This document shows, one piece after another, positions 24,801-37,700 of a stretch of 64,000 bases of DNA. The position numbers and the translations under genes are program-made. Every line of letters begins with the position of its first letter. The first letter of the stretch is position 1. Source of the DNA: Blastobasis lacticolella (taxonomy: Eukaryota; Arthropoda; Insecta; Lepidoptera; Blastobasidae); contig LR990050.1 in NCBI GenBank assembly GCA_905147135.1, positions 8,492,001 through 8,556,000 of the forward strand, read 5' to 3'. The notes under the pieces are model-generated. The model made no database searches. It was not told where the DNA came from and worked only from the letters and a program-made list of their open reading frames with translations.

Positions 24801-24884
24801 ATCTAAGAACCGAAAAGTGAAATCGAATCTACTTCTGCATATGGAAAAATGGAAAGTGGTAACACTGATGTCCATCGCTCATGA

Positions 24885-24975
24885 AACCATCTTGGCGTCA
24901 ATATATCGTGTTGCGGTCACGAGCGCGAGCGCCCGGGGTCCGCCTTGATCCAGGATTTGACCTCCCTGACTCTAT
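24885..24975 (-). mobile_element. LINE-tail repeat, truncated copy
   Basis: CCATCTTGGCGTCAATATAT, a central CGAGCGCCCGGGGTCCGCC and GATCCAGGATTTGACC match the 7.1 kb family. Confidence 0.55.
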
Positions 24976-25639
24976 CACCCATACTAAGTGCTCAATAATT
25001 TACGCACAACAAGGAGTAACATAAAAAATAAAAACGTACAGAAAATGGTGTTGATGCCCATGATGTTGTGGGTGGGTCAGCCTTATCTTCCTCTCGAGGC
25101 TGGTGCTGCTCTGTCGCGCCGGGTGGTAGTGCTGCATGCCATGTCCGTAGTGATGCCCATCGCCAGTCCTATGGGATTGGAGACCAATATAAATCATTTA
25201 GTCCTAGATTCTGACTTCTTGTCACTGCTAGGAGCATGTTAGACTGTCTGTCCAACTTGAATTACTAGCTCACAAAATGTTTTATTTGGTTACGTAGTCG
25301 ATGTTTACTTAGATTAAACATTATCAAGAACTTTATTGGTACAAACAGAATATTTACAAAACCGTAACAAATAAACTAAAACGTTAACAAATAAAAAAGT
25401 CATCAACATCACTGCCACCCGGAATGGTGGGCAGATTTAAATAAACATTTAAAAATTCCAGACATATTTTTAGTCGGACATTTATGTGACTTATTATTAT
25501 ATTAGACGGGACTTGGACGCGACGTACCTTTATGATTTAATAATATGTGTAAAAAACGCGAGTTTAGTTTGAAACAAATATTAATGTGACTGTCATGGAA
25601 ACTCACAAAATCAGCATTTAATGCCATGCAAATTTTTTA

Positions 25640-25770
25640 TTATACTACGCAGTGACAAACGAGCAGACAGCCCATCAAATGGTAAGTAGTAACTGTTGCC
25701 CATAACATCTACGATTCATGCATTTAGGTTGTAGGCAATAAAAACGCAGAACCGTCCTTCAAATCCATCC
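25640..25770 (+). repeat. Interspersed repeat, 'GACAAACGAGCAGACAGCC' family
   Basis: GACAAACGAGCAGACAGCCC, ATGGTAAGTAGTAACTGTT and GCCCATAACATCTACGATTC recur at 57.45 kb (plus) and 60.7-60.83 kb (minus). Confidence 0.65.
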
Positions 25771-26599
25771 TTCATCCTTTCAAATACTACCCGACGAGAC
25801 GGTAAGGTACATAGTTGGCGTGTACTGCACTACACAGACCGATGGTAAAACTTGGTTCATCTTTCGATAAATGGTACTGATATCAGGTACTGATATGTGC
25901 TTTCGCTAGTGAATACACATACTAAGGAGGCCGTTCTTTATTTTGTGCTAAGGACGAAGGTGCTGTGAACTAAATAAGTAGTAAGAACTCTAAAGTAGGT
26001 ATGTGTTATATTTATAGGCAATCAGAGTCTATTTATTTATATTGGACGTACATGGAAGTAATAGTTAATTATTAAATAATAACAAATTGCTGATATAAAT
26101 AACAAAGAAAGACTTATTTATTTATTTAAGGAGCATTGATCGATGACAATGTCACTCCATGATACAAGTCAACAAATACAACATAATGAAAGCAAGTCTC
26201 AAAATACAATATTCGCTTTAATGCCACTCACCATTCATTATCCTCTTCTATAACGTCCTCCATACTTTTCCGCGGCTCGTGTAATGTGTGTTTAAACGAA
26301 TTATCATTGAAAGTTGCCGATATGTAACGTATCTGTAATCTTCACCGCTGCTAATACGTTGCATTCGGCGCGCTCAAAGTCGGCGCGATCTGATCTTGAG
26401 CCAAGATGTCTCCTCTTATCATAGAACTCATGGGTTTCCGAGATAAGAGATAAAGTGACGTAATAAAAAATTAGCTTATCGTACATCGCCGATGGTGATG
26501 ACATAGATGCGTAATAACAACAAAAACGTGAATCAGATTAGGACGTGTGTCATAAACAAACTGGGCTTAGACGGAATTTTAATTATGTATGCGTAATAA

Positions 26600-26870
26600 T
26601 GCCACTGTGGTGGTGCCGTGTGGTGTCCGGCAGAGTAGAATAGCACCAACCCTGTACACTCGTGGGTGTCGTATAAGGCGATTAATGATTTCGAGACAAA
26701 ATATTTGGAGTCTCCGTAGGCTGGAAAATAGGCAGCATTTTCCATTGTTATATTTACGAGTATTTCATCCAACTCGCCTGCCAAAGTGGAGATTATGGCA
26801 ATACCGCCCCTTTCGTGGGAGAGGCCCTAAGTCCGGCAGTGGACTGTTATGGGCAGTGTTGGTGATGATG
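26600..26870 (+). repeat. LINE 3'-UTR repeat, long copy
   Basis: Runs from GTGCCGTGTGGTGTCCGGCA through GGTGTCGTATAAGGCGA to GGACTGTTATGGGCAGTG and a GATGATGA tail. The same order, reversed, occurs at 51.3-51.56 kb. The open frames here are shadows of this repeat. Confidence 0.75.
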
Positions 26871-26894
26871 AATAATGCCACTGGTGTAGGTACT

Positions 26895-26990
26895 CTCTAA
26901 TACCGTTAGCAAAGCGAGGTTGACCAGGGTCTTCCGCTGACCCTGATGGGACTGTTCAAACCAGTCTCAGGAGCCGATGGACACCCCGTG
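26895..26990 (+). repeat. Interspersed repeat, 'GCGAAGCGAGGTTGACCA' family
   Basis: TAGCAAAGCGAGGTTGACCA then AACCAGTCTCAGGAGCC; also near 32.86 and 45.10 kb. Confidence 0.5.
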
Positions 26991-27615
26991 TTGCAATTAG
27001 TACGTAAATGTGATAGTAGAGTAATTTAAAAATAACTTTTTACATATAAGATGCTTGTAAAACACACTTTCTCAATCCAATGAAAACAAAGGACTGTTTG
27101 TAATGAATTTAGATAAAACTTTTGACTGACAAATACTTGAACTTGCAAATATTTAACAGAGATAAAGTATGACAACAACGACTATTCGTTATGCATTCTT
27201 ATGGTAGGTAACCTATTCTTGAGTCAATGTGAATAGAGTAGGTAATTATGGACTAGAAATATTCCGCATATTAGGTACTTAGAAAATACGCATGGCAGAA
27301 AATAAGCGAACAACAAACAAGGCTTTTTGAAAGTTTTCTAAAAATAAAGTTTGAGAATACACACGATGACAATTAACTGCTTGATACGAAATAAACAACT
27401 AAATTGTTTTTTCTCGTATTTTTTTAAAAGTTCGTCATTGCTCATCACTCATTCCCACATTTGCAACTCCGGCTCCTTGTTACTTGCAGCTAGCGAGAGC
27501 ACGGACGACTGTTGCTTAGTGAATCGCACTGCTGTTTGGCTGTTGCAATGCTGAAAAGTGACATGATAGATTGACTGTCAAAATCCGACGATAAGTTAGA
27601 CTAGTTAGTTAGTTA

Positions 27616-29591
27616 AGCGTCGACTAGCCCGCACCGCACGAGCCGCACGCGCCGCACGCATCGCATTTCGGGTTGCTTTGTATGAGTTTGTATAGGAGTG
27701 CGTTCACTACCCGCACTGGCCGCGCCGCACAGCCGCACCGCATTGTCAGTAGTTAGGGATACCAGCATAAAATGCGGGCGATGCGGACAGGGATACAAGA
27801 AAAAAAGGCGTTATTTGCCTGAAATGGGAGACTAAGTCTTAAAATATTTACCCATAAATATAAGAAAAAAATTGTGAGTTTAAATTGTAACTGCACTTCA
27901 GTATTTAAGCCTGCTATAAACTAGTGGGGGGGTTTGTCACAAACTCCACGCTTGGCACGTAAATAAAAAAACAGGAAACGCTGCTGACCAATTTTATAAC
28001 AAAAGAAATGTCCTGAGCTGGCCTCTAAGACATTAATCTCCTCCCTTGTACGCGTACAACATCTGTGAACTTAATGTGTTAAACTCTGTCTAAGAAGTTT
28101 AGCAACCAGCGAAATTATAAGATTGATTGAAATCAACAAGTAGATACCTAAGCATAACTGATTGAATAATGAGGATCGTCTGTATACAACAAGATAGGAG
28201 CTAAAAGATGGACGTCTTCATTATTCTAAATCAGGTTGATTACTTGTTGATGTCAATCAATCTTATAATTTCCTAAGTCGCTTCACTTTTTAGGCAGCGT
28301 CTAAAGCTATATTCTAATCTGCCTTAATAATTTTATGTAAAATTAAATATAAACAAAGTACCTAAGCCACTAAATATACTCCTACAATATGAACATTATC
28401 TAAAGTATCTAATCCCATATACCCCTAAATTTGTGGAAGAAACCGCTAGGTTGGGCACCCTGAGGGCCGGCCCGTGACGTCACACGGATATTAAACTACA
28501 GAATTTGCCGCAAATATTTTCGACTTTAGAGCCTACTTATAGCTGAAGTCACAATATATATTTTGTTTCCTTTTTTAATAGTGCATATGACATGTCTGAT
28601 AGAGATGGATATAAGTTGTTAAGTACCCATTCGAACCTTCTGCTATTGCCAATTGTTACTTTTTTTAAATTTGTGACTGAGAGTTCTAGATTATTGCTCA
28701 AAACCAAATATTTTGGAGCATAGAGCAATCAAAAATATAATCTTCTCTTTTGAAGAAATAAATTCTCGTTGACAGTGTTGCCACATTGGATAATTTTTTG
28801 TCATACTGGCGAAATTGGGAGATAGCGCGGAGAAATTTTTTAATATGTTTTTTGACTTTGGCGAAAAATAAATTACTTAGCGTTATTTTTATAAAACTGT
28901 TTTCATACAATAGGCAATATTATATTTAAAATAAATATTTTGACGAAGAATAAATTGAGAACTGGTTGTCATGGAACCATCGCCAATAATTAATCTTTTT
29001 GTTGCTTTTTGAACAGAAGATCTATGGAGTAACTTCAATAATACTTCATTAAATAATCTTTTTTCATCATGTAATAAGTGGGAAACAAATAACGAATGAT
29101 ATTCCCCAAATATTGATCTTTTCAAATTTATATCATGAACCCATGCTTGACGTTTTTTAGGTTTACGCTCCTCTTCATCTGCCAACAAACAACCGATAAT
29201 AATGATATCTTCATCAATATCCATTGCAAGATAATAAATGATATGTTAATAAACTGATGATATTGGTGATAAATTTGGAGAGATAACCGTATATTTTTGT
29301 TTCTCTTTTTCACTTTGAGAGAGGATAATCCTATAACCGACATACAGCAAAGACTTAATTTTTTTTTTGAGAGCACAGAGAACGAGTAATCAGGGTTACC
29401 ATCTAAGCATTTTTTGAGATGTCATTATTAGTACCAAATCATGACACACAGTTGGCAACCCTGCCCGCAATTGCGGTTCGTGCGGTGCGGCCAGTGTGGC
29501 CATGCCATCAGCAACGTCAGAAATATCGCAATGCGATGCGTGCGGCGCGTGCGGCGCGTGCGGCTCTTGCGGTGCGGGCTAGTCGACGCGT
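27616..29591 (-). mobile_element. PIF/Harbinger-like DNA transposon remnant with long GC-rich TIRs
   Basis: Left end GCGTCGACTAGCCCGCACCG (27616 on) and right end CTAGTCGACGC (to about 29591) are inverted repeats over at least 50 bp, with looser matching to about 130 bp. A minus-strand frame (29224-28889) starts MDIDEDIIIIGCLLADEEER, then KKRQAWVHDINLKRSIFGEY and SLFVSHLLHDEKRLF. That is the N-terminal pattern of insect Harbinger transposases, with the WVH-x-IN motif. The frame degenerates soon after and no DDE core is seen. The target duplication was not resolved. Confidence 0.65.
28112..28271. mobile_element. Small inverted-repeat (MITE-like) element
   Basis: AAATTATAAGATTGATTGAA at 28112 and its reverse complement ending 28271 form arms of about 31 bp with one or two mismatches. 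Weaker symmetry reaches outward. It is nested in the Harbinger-like remnant. Confidence 0.7.
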
Positions 29592-29884
29592 AGCTTTAGT
29601 ATTGCTCACGGATGACAAAGGAACTAAATTTGACAGACTGCCAACGAGAACAACTCACAACATAAACAATGACAAGGACGCCGTAATATCAAAAGAATCT
29701 TAACTAGGTATTATTTTATAACCACAAACTTCTGATTAATTAAAATTACATTATTAGGTTTCTTTTGTGAATTTTTATTTTATTTATACAAGTACCTTTC
29801 CGATCAAATATTGTTGAAGCTTTTAAATAACTATTTATATTAACAAACCACACCCGGAACGGAAATTAAAATCAATCACTTCAA

Positions 29885-29960
29885 TTTCTCCTTGGACAAG
29901 AATCGAACCCATTTGCATAGCAGAGCGGCAGATCTCATGATGCTTGCTTGTTTACTTTGT
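29885..29960 (-). mobile_element. tRNA-derived SINE fragment
   Basis: On the minus strand a GGGTTCGATTC B box (29900-29910) follows CTGCCGCTCTGC. Only the tRNA-like 3' half is clear. Confidence 0.4.
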
Positions 29961-30349
29961 TTGCTTGTCATGCAAGGGCTTACTTACTGACAGCTGACAG
30001 AATGACGGCAACATGAACAAGAGAAGACATTCTACATAGAAGATATTATTGGTCGATAAGCGTAGAGTTGGGTATTTCTCTTGATGTCATCTTTGAGCTT
30101 GTCTTGTTAATATAGACGGAGAACTTTTCAGATTTGCTGTTTTTATAAGCTTTCATTTAACTTGCACTGTTCGTATGTATATAAGTTTTCCACCATTTGC
30201 AAACCATTTTTCGACCATTTGTTGGTATCCCATTGAGCTGAAATTTGGTATAGCTATCTGTCTGATGATGGAGTCGGAAGGTGGTCATAGGAACTAATGA
30301 ACGCAATAAGATAACCCCATAGTGTTTGGATTCTTTGGAGTACTAACTT

Positions 30350-30381
30350 TTATCACGCGGTATAGTAATACCGCGTGATAA
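30350..30381. repeat. Palindrome TTATCACGCGGTAT
   Basis: 14-bp exact arms with a 4-nt loop, next to text that looks like an interspersed repeat (GGTATCCCATTGAGCTGAAA). Confidence 0.85.
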
Positions 30382-31515
30382 GAGCTTGTTATGAAAAAAA
30401 TATTTTAATTGAGAACTTATTTAACAATAAGTGGCTACCTGTAACTCGTACGTTTTTAATAACTCAATATCTCGATTAATGTAGTCCCTATAACTTTTCA
30501 GAGTAAGTATAGGAACTAGGTGACAACCCTATCTTATAATATACCTACATCTGATTAGAGAATATCATAAGAGAGTAGATCATTGTAAAATATTGTTTTT
30601 ACTATTATTAAAAGCATACCAAGATAAAAATCGAGATAAAACCTTTCTAATCAGTTCGAAAAATAAATATATGTGAAGGCCATGACATTGGTCCATTATC
30701 AGATCGCTCCTGACCAAGTTGCAGAGATAATTAGATAGACCCGACTGCAGACTGAATGCAAACAATTAGCATCTGCTAGGTATCTACCTATTGTTGTTAT
30801 TTATCTGCCAACGGCAGGTATCGCCGTCCTTATTGGCTAGTCACGTTTTTGAGATATAACATAATGTACCAATATTTTATATGTATTTAATTGCTGTTAA
30901 ACTGTGAAATAAACTAATAAATAAATAAATAAAACTGTATTTGTACCTATAGCTGATATCTCACTTCGATTTTGTGAATTCTTTTGAATATGATGTAGTG
31001 CTAACTTGTGCTTTAGGAAAACTCTGTGAATGTTGTAGGTAGCTACTGTAGAATATGTTGTTGATATTATTTTTAAAATAATGTAAAAATTAAAAGGTTT
31101 ATTGGTGTCCTGATGAGTAGCATACTATAACACCGAATTCTCCTTATTTTTATTTACTGTTGCTATTTTGAAGGCTATTATTAGGAATTTAGCAATTCAT
31201 ATTGGTCAGCAGAACTGACCCCACCACCCACTACCATACATTGGATATATGCTAGGGGGGTCTATTCACTCTGCAGCAGCATTACTTGCATCTGCGGGTC
31301 TGCATCTTTGTGAACTAGAAGAAAGCACACGTATAGGTAAGCCTGTACGAAATCAGAGGAATATCTTAAGTACCTGATTAAATTTAAAGACATGTGCGAC
31401 TGCACAGAATATCTATACTAATAGCGACAATTAGGTACTTACTTCATATAAGGTGGGCTTTAAAAATTACGGAAAATGGTAAATGAAACAACAGGTACAA
31501 AATATTTATCAAAGC

Positions 31516-31521
31516 TTTAAT
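31516..31521 (-). terminator. OtopL: Possible otopetrin B polyadenylation signal
   Basis: TTTAAT on the plus strand reads ATTAAA on the coding strand, 34 nt past the stop codon. This is a common variant signal, but the match is short. Confidence 0.3.
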
Positions 31522-31554
31522 GGGTATCATGTAGTCTTTTATATCACATATCGT

Positions 31555-31728
31555 TCAAACATTTAATAAGAGCGGTTTGCTCTTGAAGCAGTTCTTCCAA
31601 ATTTCGAAGAGGCAGATGGTGGAGTGGAACCGGTAGAAGATAGCCAGCGGCATGGAGACGTGCGTGATGATAGTCCACGCCCAGGGTCCATAGAACTCCA
31701 GGTGGGCGGGCCTGAATTCCGCGCGATT
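31555..31728 (-). CDS. OtopL: Otopetrin B exon 14 (last segment, stop)
   Basis: Encodes NRAEFRPAHLEFYGPWAWTI, HVSMPLAIFYRFHSTICLF and a short tail ending KPLLLNV, with stop TGA at 31555-31557. Confidence 0.94.
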   Translation of the reverse strand, partial: NRAEFRPAHLEFYGPWAWTIITHVSMPLAIFYRFHSTICLFEIWKNCFKSKPLLLNV

Positions 31729-34700
31729 CTGGAACAATAACGTGATTAAAATAATTACACGAATTGACTACCTGAGTGGTTCAGTTGGTTAACCTGCTGG
31801 TCTGCCACGCAGAGCTTCCGGAATCGATTCTCGGCCGGGCAGAATTTGAAATGATTATTAATTTCTGTTACGAGTCTGGGTGTTATGTGTATAATAAGAA
31901 TGTATATATATGTAGTTGATCAGTTTTCTGCCACCCATAAAACAAGCTTTGCTTACTTTGAGGCTAAAAAGGAAAAGACATGGCAAGGGAGATGAATAGT
32001 AGCGTATAACAAATATACTACGTCCGATTAGACGAGGCACGATGATGATGATAAGACTAGACAAGATCAGGGGCTCTATTTTTGAACAAGTCGAACTATT
32101 TTCAATTATTATTTTCGGCATAAAAAACTAAAGATTTTGATGTATTACGCTAATTTTACATATTATTGTAATGCACTTTGCGAGAGCCTCTGACAGGATA
32201 GCTCTCGGCGACAGATAGCGAGAGCGCTTCATATGCATTGCCGCCGATACAGCTACAGTATATTACCTTCTCCAGCGTGTTAATGGCCCACATGGCCATG
32301 TTGGCGACCAGCAGGAAGGTGACCAGCTGCCGGCCGGGCTTGTCCCGCCGCTGCTCCGAGGTGCCACAGCGTCGCCACCACGCGTCCAGGATGAACAGAG
32401 ACTGCAGGATAGTCTGCAAGGGAAAAGAAGCGAAAGTGAATTTCTTATACATGGTTCGGAGAAGGCGGAAACGAATCGGAGACTAAAAGTTTGAGACGGG
32501 AGACGGGACTCATTAAAAGTCTAAGCTATTTGTTTCCATAAAACATTGACACTAATTAGAAGTGTGTGTGTGTTTATGTGTGTATGCGGGTGCGTGGGTT
32601 GTATGGGTGTGGGTGTCTCTCAGGTTAATCGGTTCATAATGAGGAAGTTTCCAAAATTTTTTTTAGTTGAATATAAATATGGAGTCAAATGAAACAAAAC
32701 GATGAAAAGAATTTTGATATATCACAAGAAACAAAAAAGTTATGAGACTTTAAATTTGCGATTTCAAGAATAATTTCATTAGGTGCGCGAATTCGTACGT
32801 GAAGACACCAGGCCGGCAGCCCGCCTGCCACTATGGTGTGCCTCCTAATATCGTTGGCGAAGCGAGGTTGACCAAGGTCAACCCTGGTCAACCAACCTGG
32901 TCAATCCCCAGCATTGAGCAGCAACCTAAGCCTAGACTTAGAGTCAAGTCTAGGCCTACGCTTACGTTACAACCAGTCTCAGAGTTCCCAGTGGCAAGCT
33001 CGTGCACTTGCACTCAACAACTTACATAAGTTTAACCACTACGCGATAGACAAAAATTAAATACCTCTGAAAACGCGGTTGTAGTATAGCTATATATAGT
33101 TATAGCGGCTATAGTAACACATATTCTGTGAATAGTTCAAGTGTCTAGCTATTACGGTTCCGAAGATACAGTCACAAAGAGTACCAGTGTATGGGTAGCG
33201 CCATAGTGGCGGCCGGGCAGCCGGCCTGGTGCCGTCACAGCTAAATCGCGGCAGCAATAATTTCGCGAAAAATTATGTAAACAGAAATATTGTATAACTC
33301 AGTCATTTATGGACGGATTTCAAAAATTTTTTCACTGGCCTTTTAGTTTTGGTCTATATTTTAACTCTATGTCATCAAATATGGCAATATCGGTATTAAG
33401 AAACTTCCTCATTAATTCTGTCCTTTGTAAGGTATGATGAGGGTTTTAACCAATCACTTACATTCATATGCGGATTAGGTATTGTATTACTGGCTAGCAA
33501 ATGCAGTGCGAATTGGTTTTGGGTACGCAATAATTTCTCATCTCCTTTAATTTAAGAACTAGTGGACCTGGCGCGACTTCGTTCGCGTACACTTTACCTT
33601 ACCTACCTTTTTATCTTGCTTATAAATCTCTTGAATCACTCTATCTATTATTGAAAACCACTTTAAATTTCGTTTCGTAGTTTAAAGGATCTAAGCGAAC
33701 ACAGGGATAGACGGCGGGAAGTGACTTTGTTTGATACTATCTATAGATGATGCTACGGACAGGTATTAACTTAGTAACTTTATTAATTAATTTATTTCAT
33801 TGGCTACCTACCTGGTTTAGGGAGAGGAATTCTGCAAAGAAGCCAGTGAGCCCACCGCTGGCGTAGTTGTCGACGGTGTGATGCGAGCCGATGAGGCTGA
33901 ACATGCAATAGACGAACATGCCCGACTGCGCCAAAATCAGCAACGATGTGTCCAAGCCTAGCACCGCTGCAAAGCACAACAGGCATTGATTATGTATTTA
34001 TATAGTTTAACCGTCTTATCCATAAAAGCTTAAATAAACGTCAAATAACTTTTATAAATAAGACCATAAATGTTTACCGTGTTATTTTAATTCTGTAGGC
34101 CTAGCACAAGTTGCACAAGCGAGAAAAAGCAGCGCGACATAGGTATTGCTAGCTCTTTCGTCTTAGTATTGAGAGAAAGAGACAAATGCTCTCTCGCGGC
34201 GCAAGCTTTGTCACGAACACACTTGTGCTAGGGCCACAGATGTGTTGTTTATTGTGCTGTGAAGTTTTTGTATTCGTTAGATAATTATTAACAAATCATA
34301 AAATTATGTTGGGTATTTAGACTTTGTGATGTTGACCTCGCTCGCGTAACTTCCCTTTTACTTAGAGCAGGCTCCTGTCTCTCAGCGAACGTGCTGTTCA
34401 TGTTCAACAATGAATGTTTTCATGTTCAACATGAAAACATTCATTCCACTGATAAGCAATTAAATGCACTGGAGTTCATTATAATTTGTGGTGTGTTTTA
34501 GTTTGTTATAATTTGTCATGAGTAGAAGTCACAGATCCATAAATTGTCAGATTGTATCATACAGTGTATAATTACTCACCTCGTGATTTACGTTTGTAAG
34601 GCAGCGCTCTCATTTGTAACATGGCTAAAGCCGACACTACTAGAGTCATCGAGTACAAGATTATTTCACATATATTCACTTGAAATATGCCGTCCTGAAA

Positions 34701-37700
34701 TCATACGGTTGGTTACTGTAATTATAAAGTATGCATTTTAAATAACTTCTTATTGTATGCAGTATATATAAGCATATGTATGTAAAAGTATGCAGATTGC
34801 GACAAAACATACTAATATAGAGAGGCTAAAATCCAACAGTGGAGTGTCGGACGAATAATGATGCTACCTAATTTATTTCTAACCGTTGCCTGCAATTAAG
34901 CGCGTTTATTTATTTTTAATCCTTTTCCGACGTGCTACAAAACTGTATCACGTCAAAAGACGAGCAAATCCGAGTAATACAAACCCAGCAATTAACTCGT
35001 TTCAGGCTTTAAGTATTTGATGATGAAATAATATCCACGAACGACTCGTAAAGAACTCAGTTAAAGCAGCAACTTATGCCTGTAACACCAATATAATATC
35101 TCTATCAAAAACTTACAGTTATGGAGTCCGGACTATGTGCCAGTACAAAGAACATGATGAGCGAGATGATAGTGATCACAATGAGGAGGATTCCCGCGAA
35201 GAGGCCGCGGTGGGCGTGCGAGCAGTCCACGGAGAAGTGATGCAGCGCCTGGCGACTACCATAGGGGGAGCCAACGCCTATCATGCCCGCTGGAATGGTC
35301 GGTGGAAAGGTTATTCCAATCCTAATTTGTTAAGAATCCTAGGTCTATAAAGATACAGTAGATGACTTTAGTGGACTATTAAATCTGCTATTTATGCAGG
35401 CTGTGCAACTGAGGGTGCCCTATGTAAATACAGGCTGCGCATTTAGCAATTGTACTGTATTGTTTACATGTGTGTCTGTGCCATGTATTGCATAGTTACT
35501 CGATTTTACCCCAAGCAGGGGTAACTCATTTGTTTATTTGTTATGTAATTTCTAATCTGTATAGTTTAGAAGAAGCTCGTCACCATCAAATGCATCTTAC
35601 TCTAGTCCAAACTTCACTATAAATATAGTCAACCGCGTCATTGTTGTTCATATAAAAATAACAAGACAGCGTGAACAATGAGCCAAAAAATGTATTTCAG
35701 TTACCTATTTGCTTTTACTTAATCACTATACTTTACAAGCGCAATCTGAATTGGCCCCACGAGCTGGCCACGAGTACATTTCGAATTATAAAAGATTAAA
35801 ATTATAAAGGGTAGGAAATAAAATATATCTACCGAATTGTTGCAGAATCTTTTCGGGTGTGACAGAATTATTTCTGGACTTGCTTTTAGGAGCATAATTG
35901 AATTTTCTCTCAAAGTCCTCGGGCGTACATTTCACCTGTAATTTATATGAAAGTTGTATGATTACGAATGAATGGATTTACATACTTTCTGTCCAAAAAT
36001 AATAATAAAGCTTACTTACTTCTTTCCACATTTCATACAATATTACAGCTACAATTAGAGAGTATTCGATGGTGCAAGGAAATAAGAAAGGTGACGCGTT
36101 TTGGAGTAGTTCACCCATAATGAAGGCCCGTCTACACGGCAACTCCAAGGTGACGTTGTGATGGGTGGTGGCGTTGGACAACATCGAGTGTTCTAAATGG
36201 TGGATTTCATGCTTCGTTTCCTCGACAAGGACGTACAACCACTCACACAGGTTTGTGGCAATCATGTGCATGAAGCCGAATCGTTGAATCATTTTGTATT
36301 TTCCCAACTCTATATCCTTATTTGTGAGGAAGATGAACTGCATCTGCAGCAGTGTGAGTGCCATCCGCATCGCGGGAGTGATGGCTGCCAGCACGGACCG
36401 GCACCGGCCTGTCATCTCGAAGTACTCACCGAACTCGAGCCCACTGTACACCATCGACCCAATCCCGAAGGCTGAAAACATAACGTAATTTTCAACCCTA
36501 AAGGTTAATGTCCATTAGTGGTATCAAAATGAAATGTAATTAAGGTATAAGCGTTTGAAAAATGTTCAAAAGTAATTTGGAATGACGAAGCTCACAAAAA
36601 CTATAGATAATAATACATATATTGAAGCAAATAAGAAAATAGAAGTGAAATTAACGCATACATGCATCAACATTTCTTTTCAAATATTTTGATCTGGTTG
36701 TATTATTTTCCTATTCATCGGTTTACTTATTACCTACTTAATATTAAAACCTTGTTAATGACTTGCGAACCTACCGATGGCGCCCAATCTCAAATAGAAA
36801 CTCCCATATCGAGATATAGTTTCTTTGTGCTTGGCCTTCTCTTTTTCAGCATGCGGGGCCCTTCCATTCTTATTTAATTCTTCTTTGTCTGTATCTGCTG
36901 TAAAGTGCACACATACTAGTATATATAGTAGTAGTAAATACCCATTTCTTGGATATAATAAAGGTTGCCTCCTAAGCTTAGATGGGATAACAATTTTCCG
37001 GCACATTTATATGAACGGTTAAATTAAAATGCAAAGGAAATAAAAAAGAACGTAAATATTCCTTGAGGCAGCAATTATGCAAACAAGATGTGATTTTAAT
37101 GTCGTATTTTGTTAAGCAAATGTGGCTAATTACGGCTCCACATACCAAGGAATGTCGCTCTATTTTTATTTAAATGATCTTTTCTAGAAGTTCAGCGTAG
37201 AATATTTTAAAGAAAAATAATTACATCCTTACCATATTCGTGTATAATCATGTTGACTGCTTTCTGACGCATCAAGTTTGCGTATTGGAATATGACGAAC
37301 ATTACTGACACCACATAGAGATATAAATAGAAACCCTGTGAACAAAATGGGTAATTTACAGTTAAATGTACCAGTAATGTTTTTACAAAACATACTGCTA
37401 TACAATTGCATGAAACCGAACTTCACTTTATAAGTTGGTTGACTATTTTTTTACATGGCATTGCCTTTCATGATTTTAGGTCAACGGGGAGGATCCTAAA
37501 GATTTTGATGGCCTTGCGAGCGTTTAAATATCCTAATTGCGTTGACTTAAAAGTTTGATTTTTTGACTGCTTTACTGGTAATGTTGATATTAATTTCAGC
37601 TTCATACCTCCACGCGTTCCTGAGAAAAAGGGTCTTGACGGACAACAATGGATCCGTTTATTCTTTTGAGGGACGGAACAGTAAAAATTGAAGTTGTAAT

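Larger units (their letters stand above)
22887..31515. other. OtopL: Intergenic between the two otopetrin genes
   Basis: Contains the otopetrin A upstream region, a GC-richer unique block at 24.2-24.6 kb, SINE and LINE pieces, a Harbinger-like remnant (27.6-29.6 kb) and palindromes. No host gene exon was found. Confidence 0.6.

Noticed and set aside
26589..26900. 103-codon plus-strand frame
   Set aside because: Coincides with a LINE 3'-UTR repeat also present reversed at 51.3 kb.
29419..29703. 94-codon Ala/Arg-rich plus-strand frame
   Set aside because: Translation of the GC-rich right terminal repeat of the Harbinger-like element.
31766..31850. Functional tRNA gene
   Set aside because: B box is altered (GGAATCGATTC) and stems do not pair; fits a SINE head.
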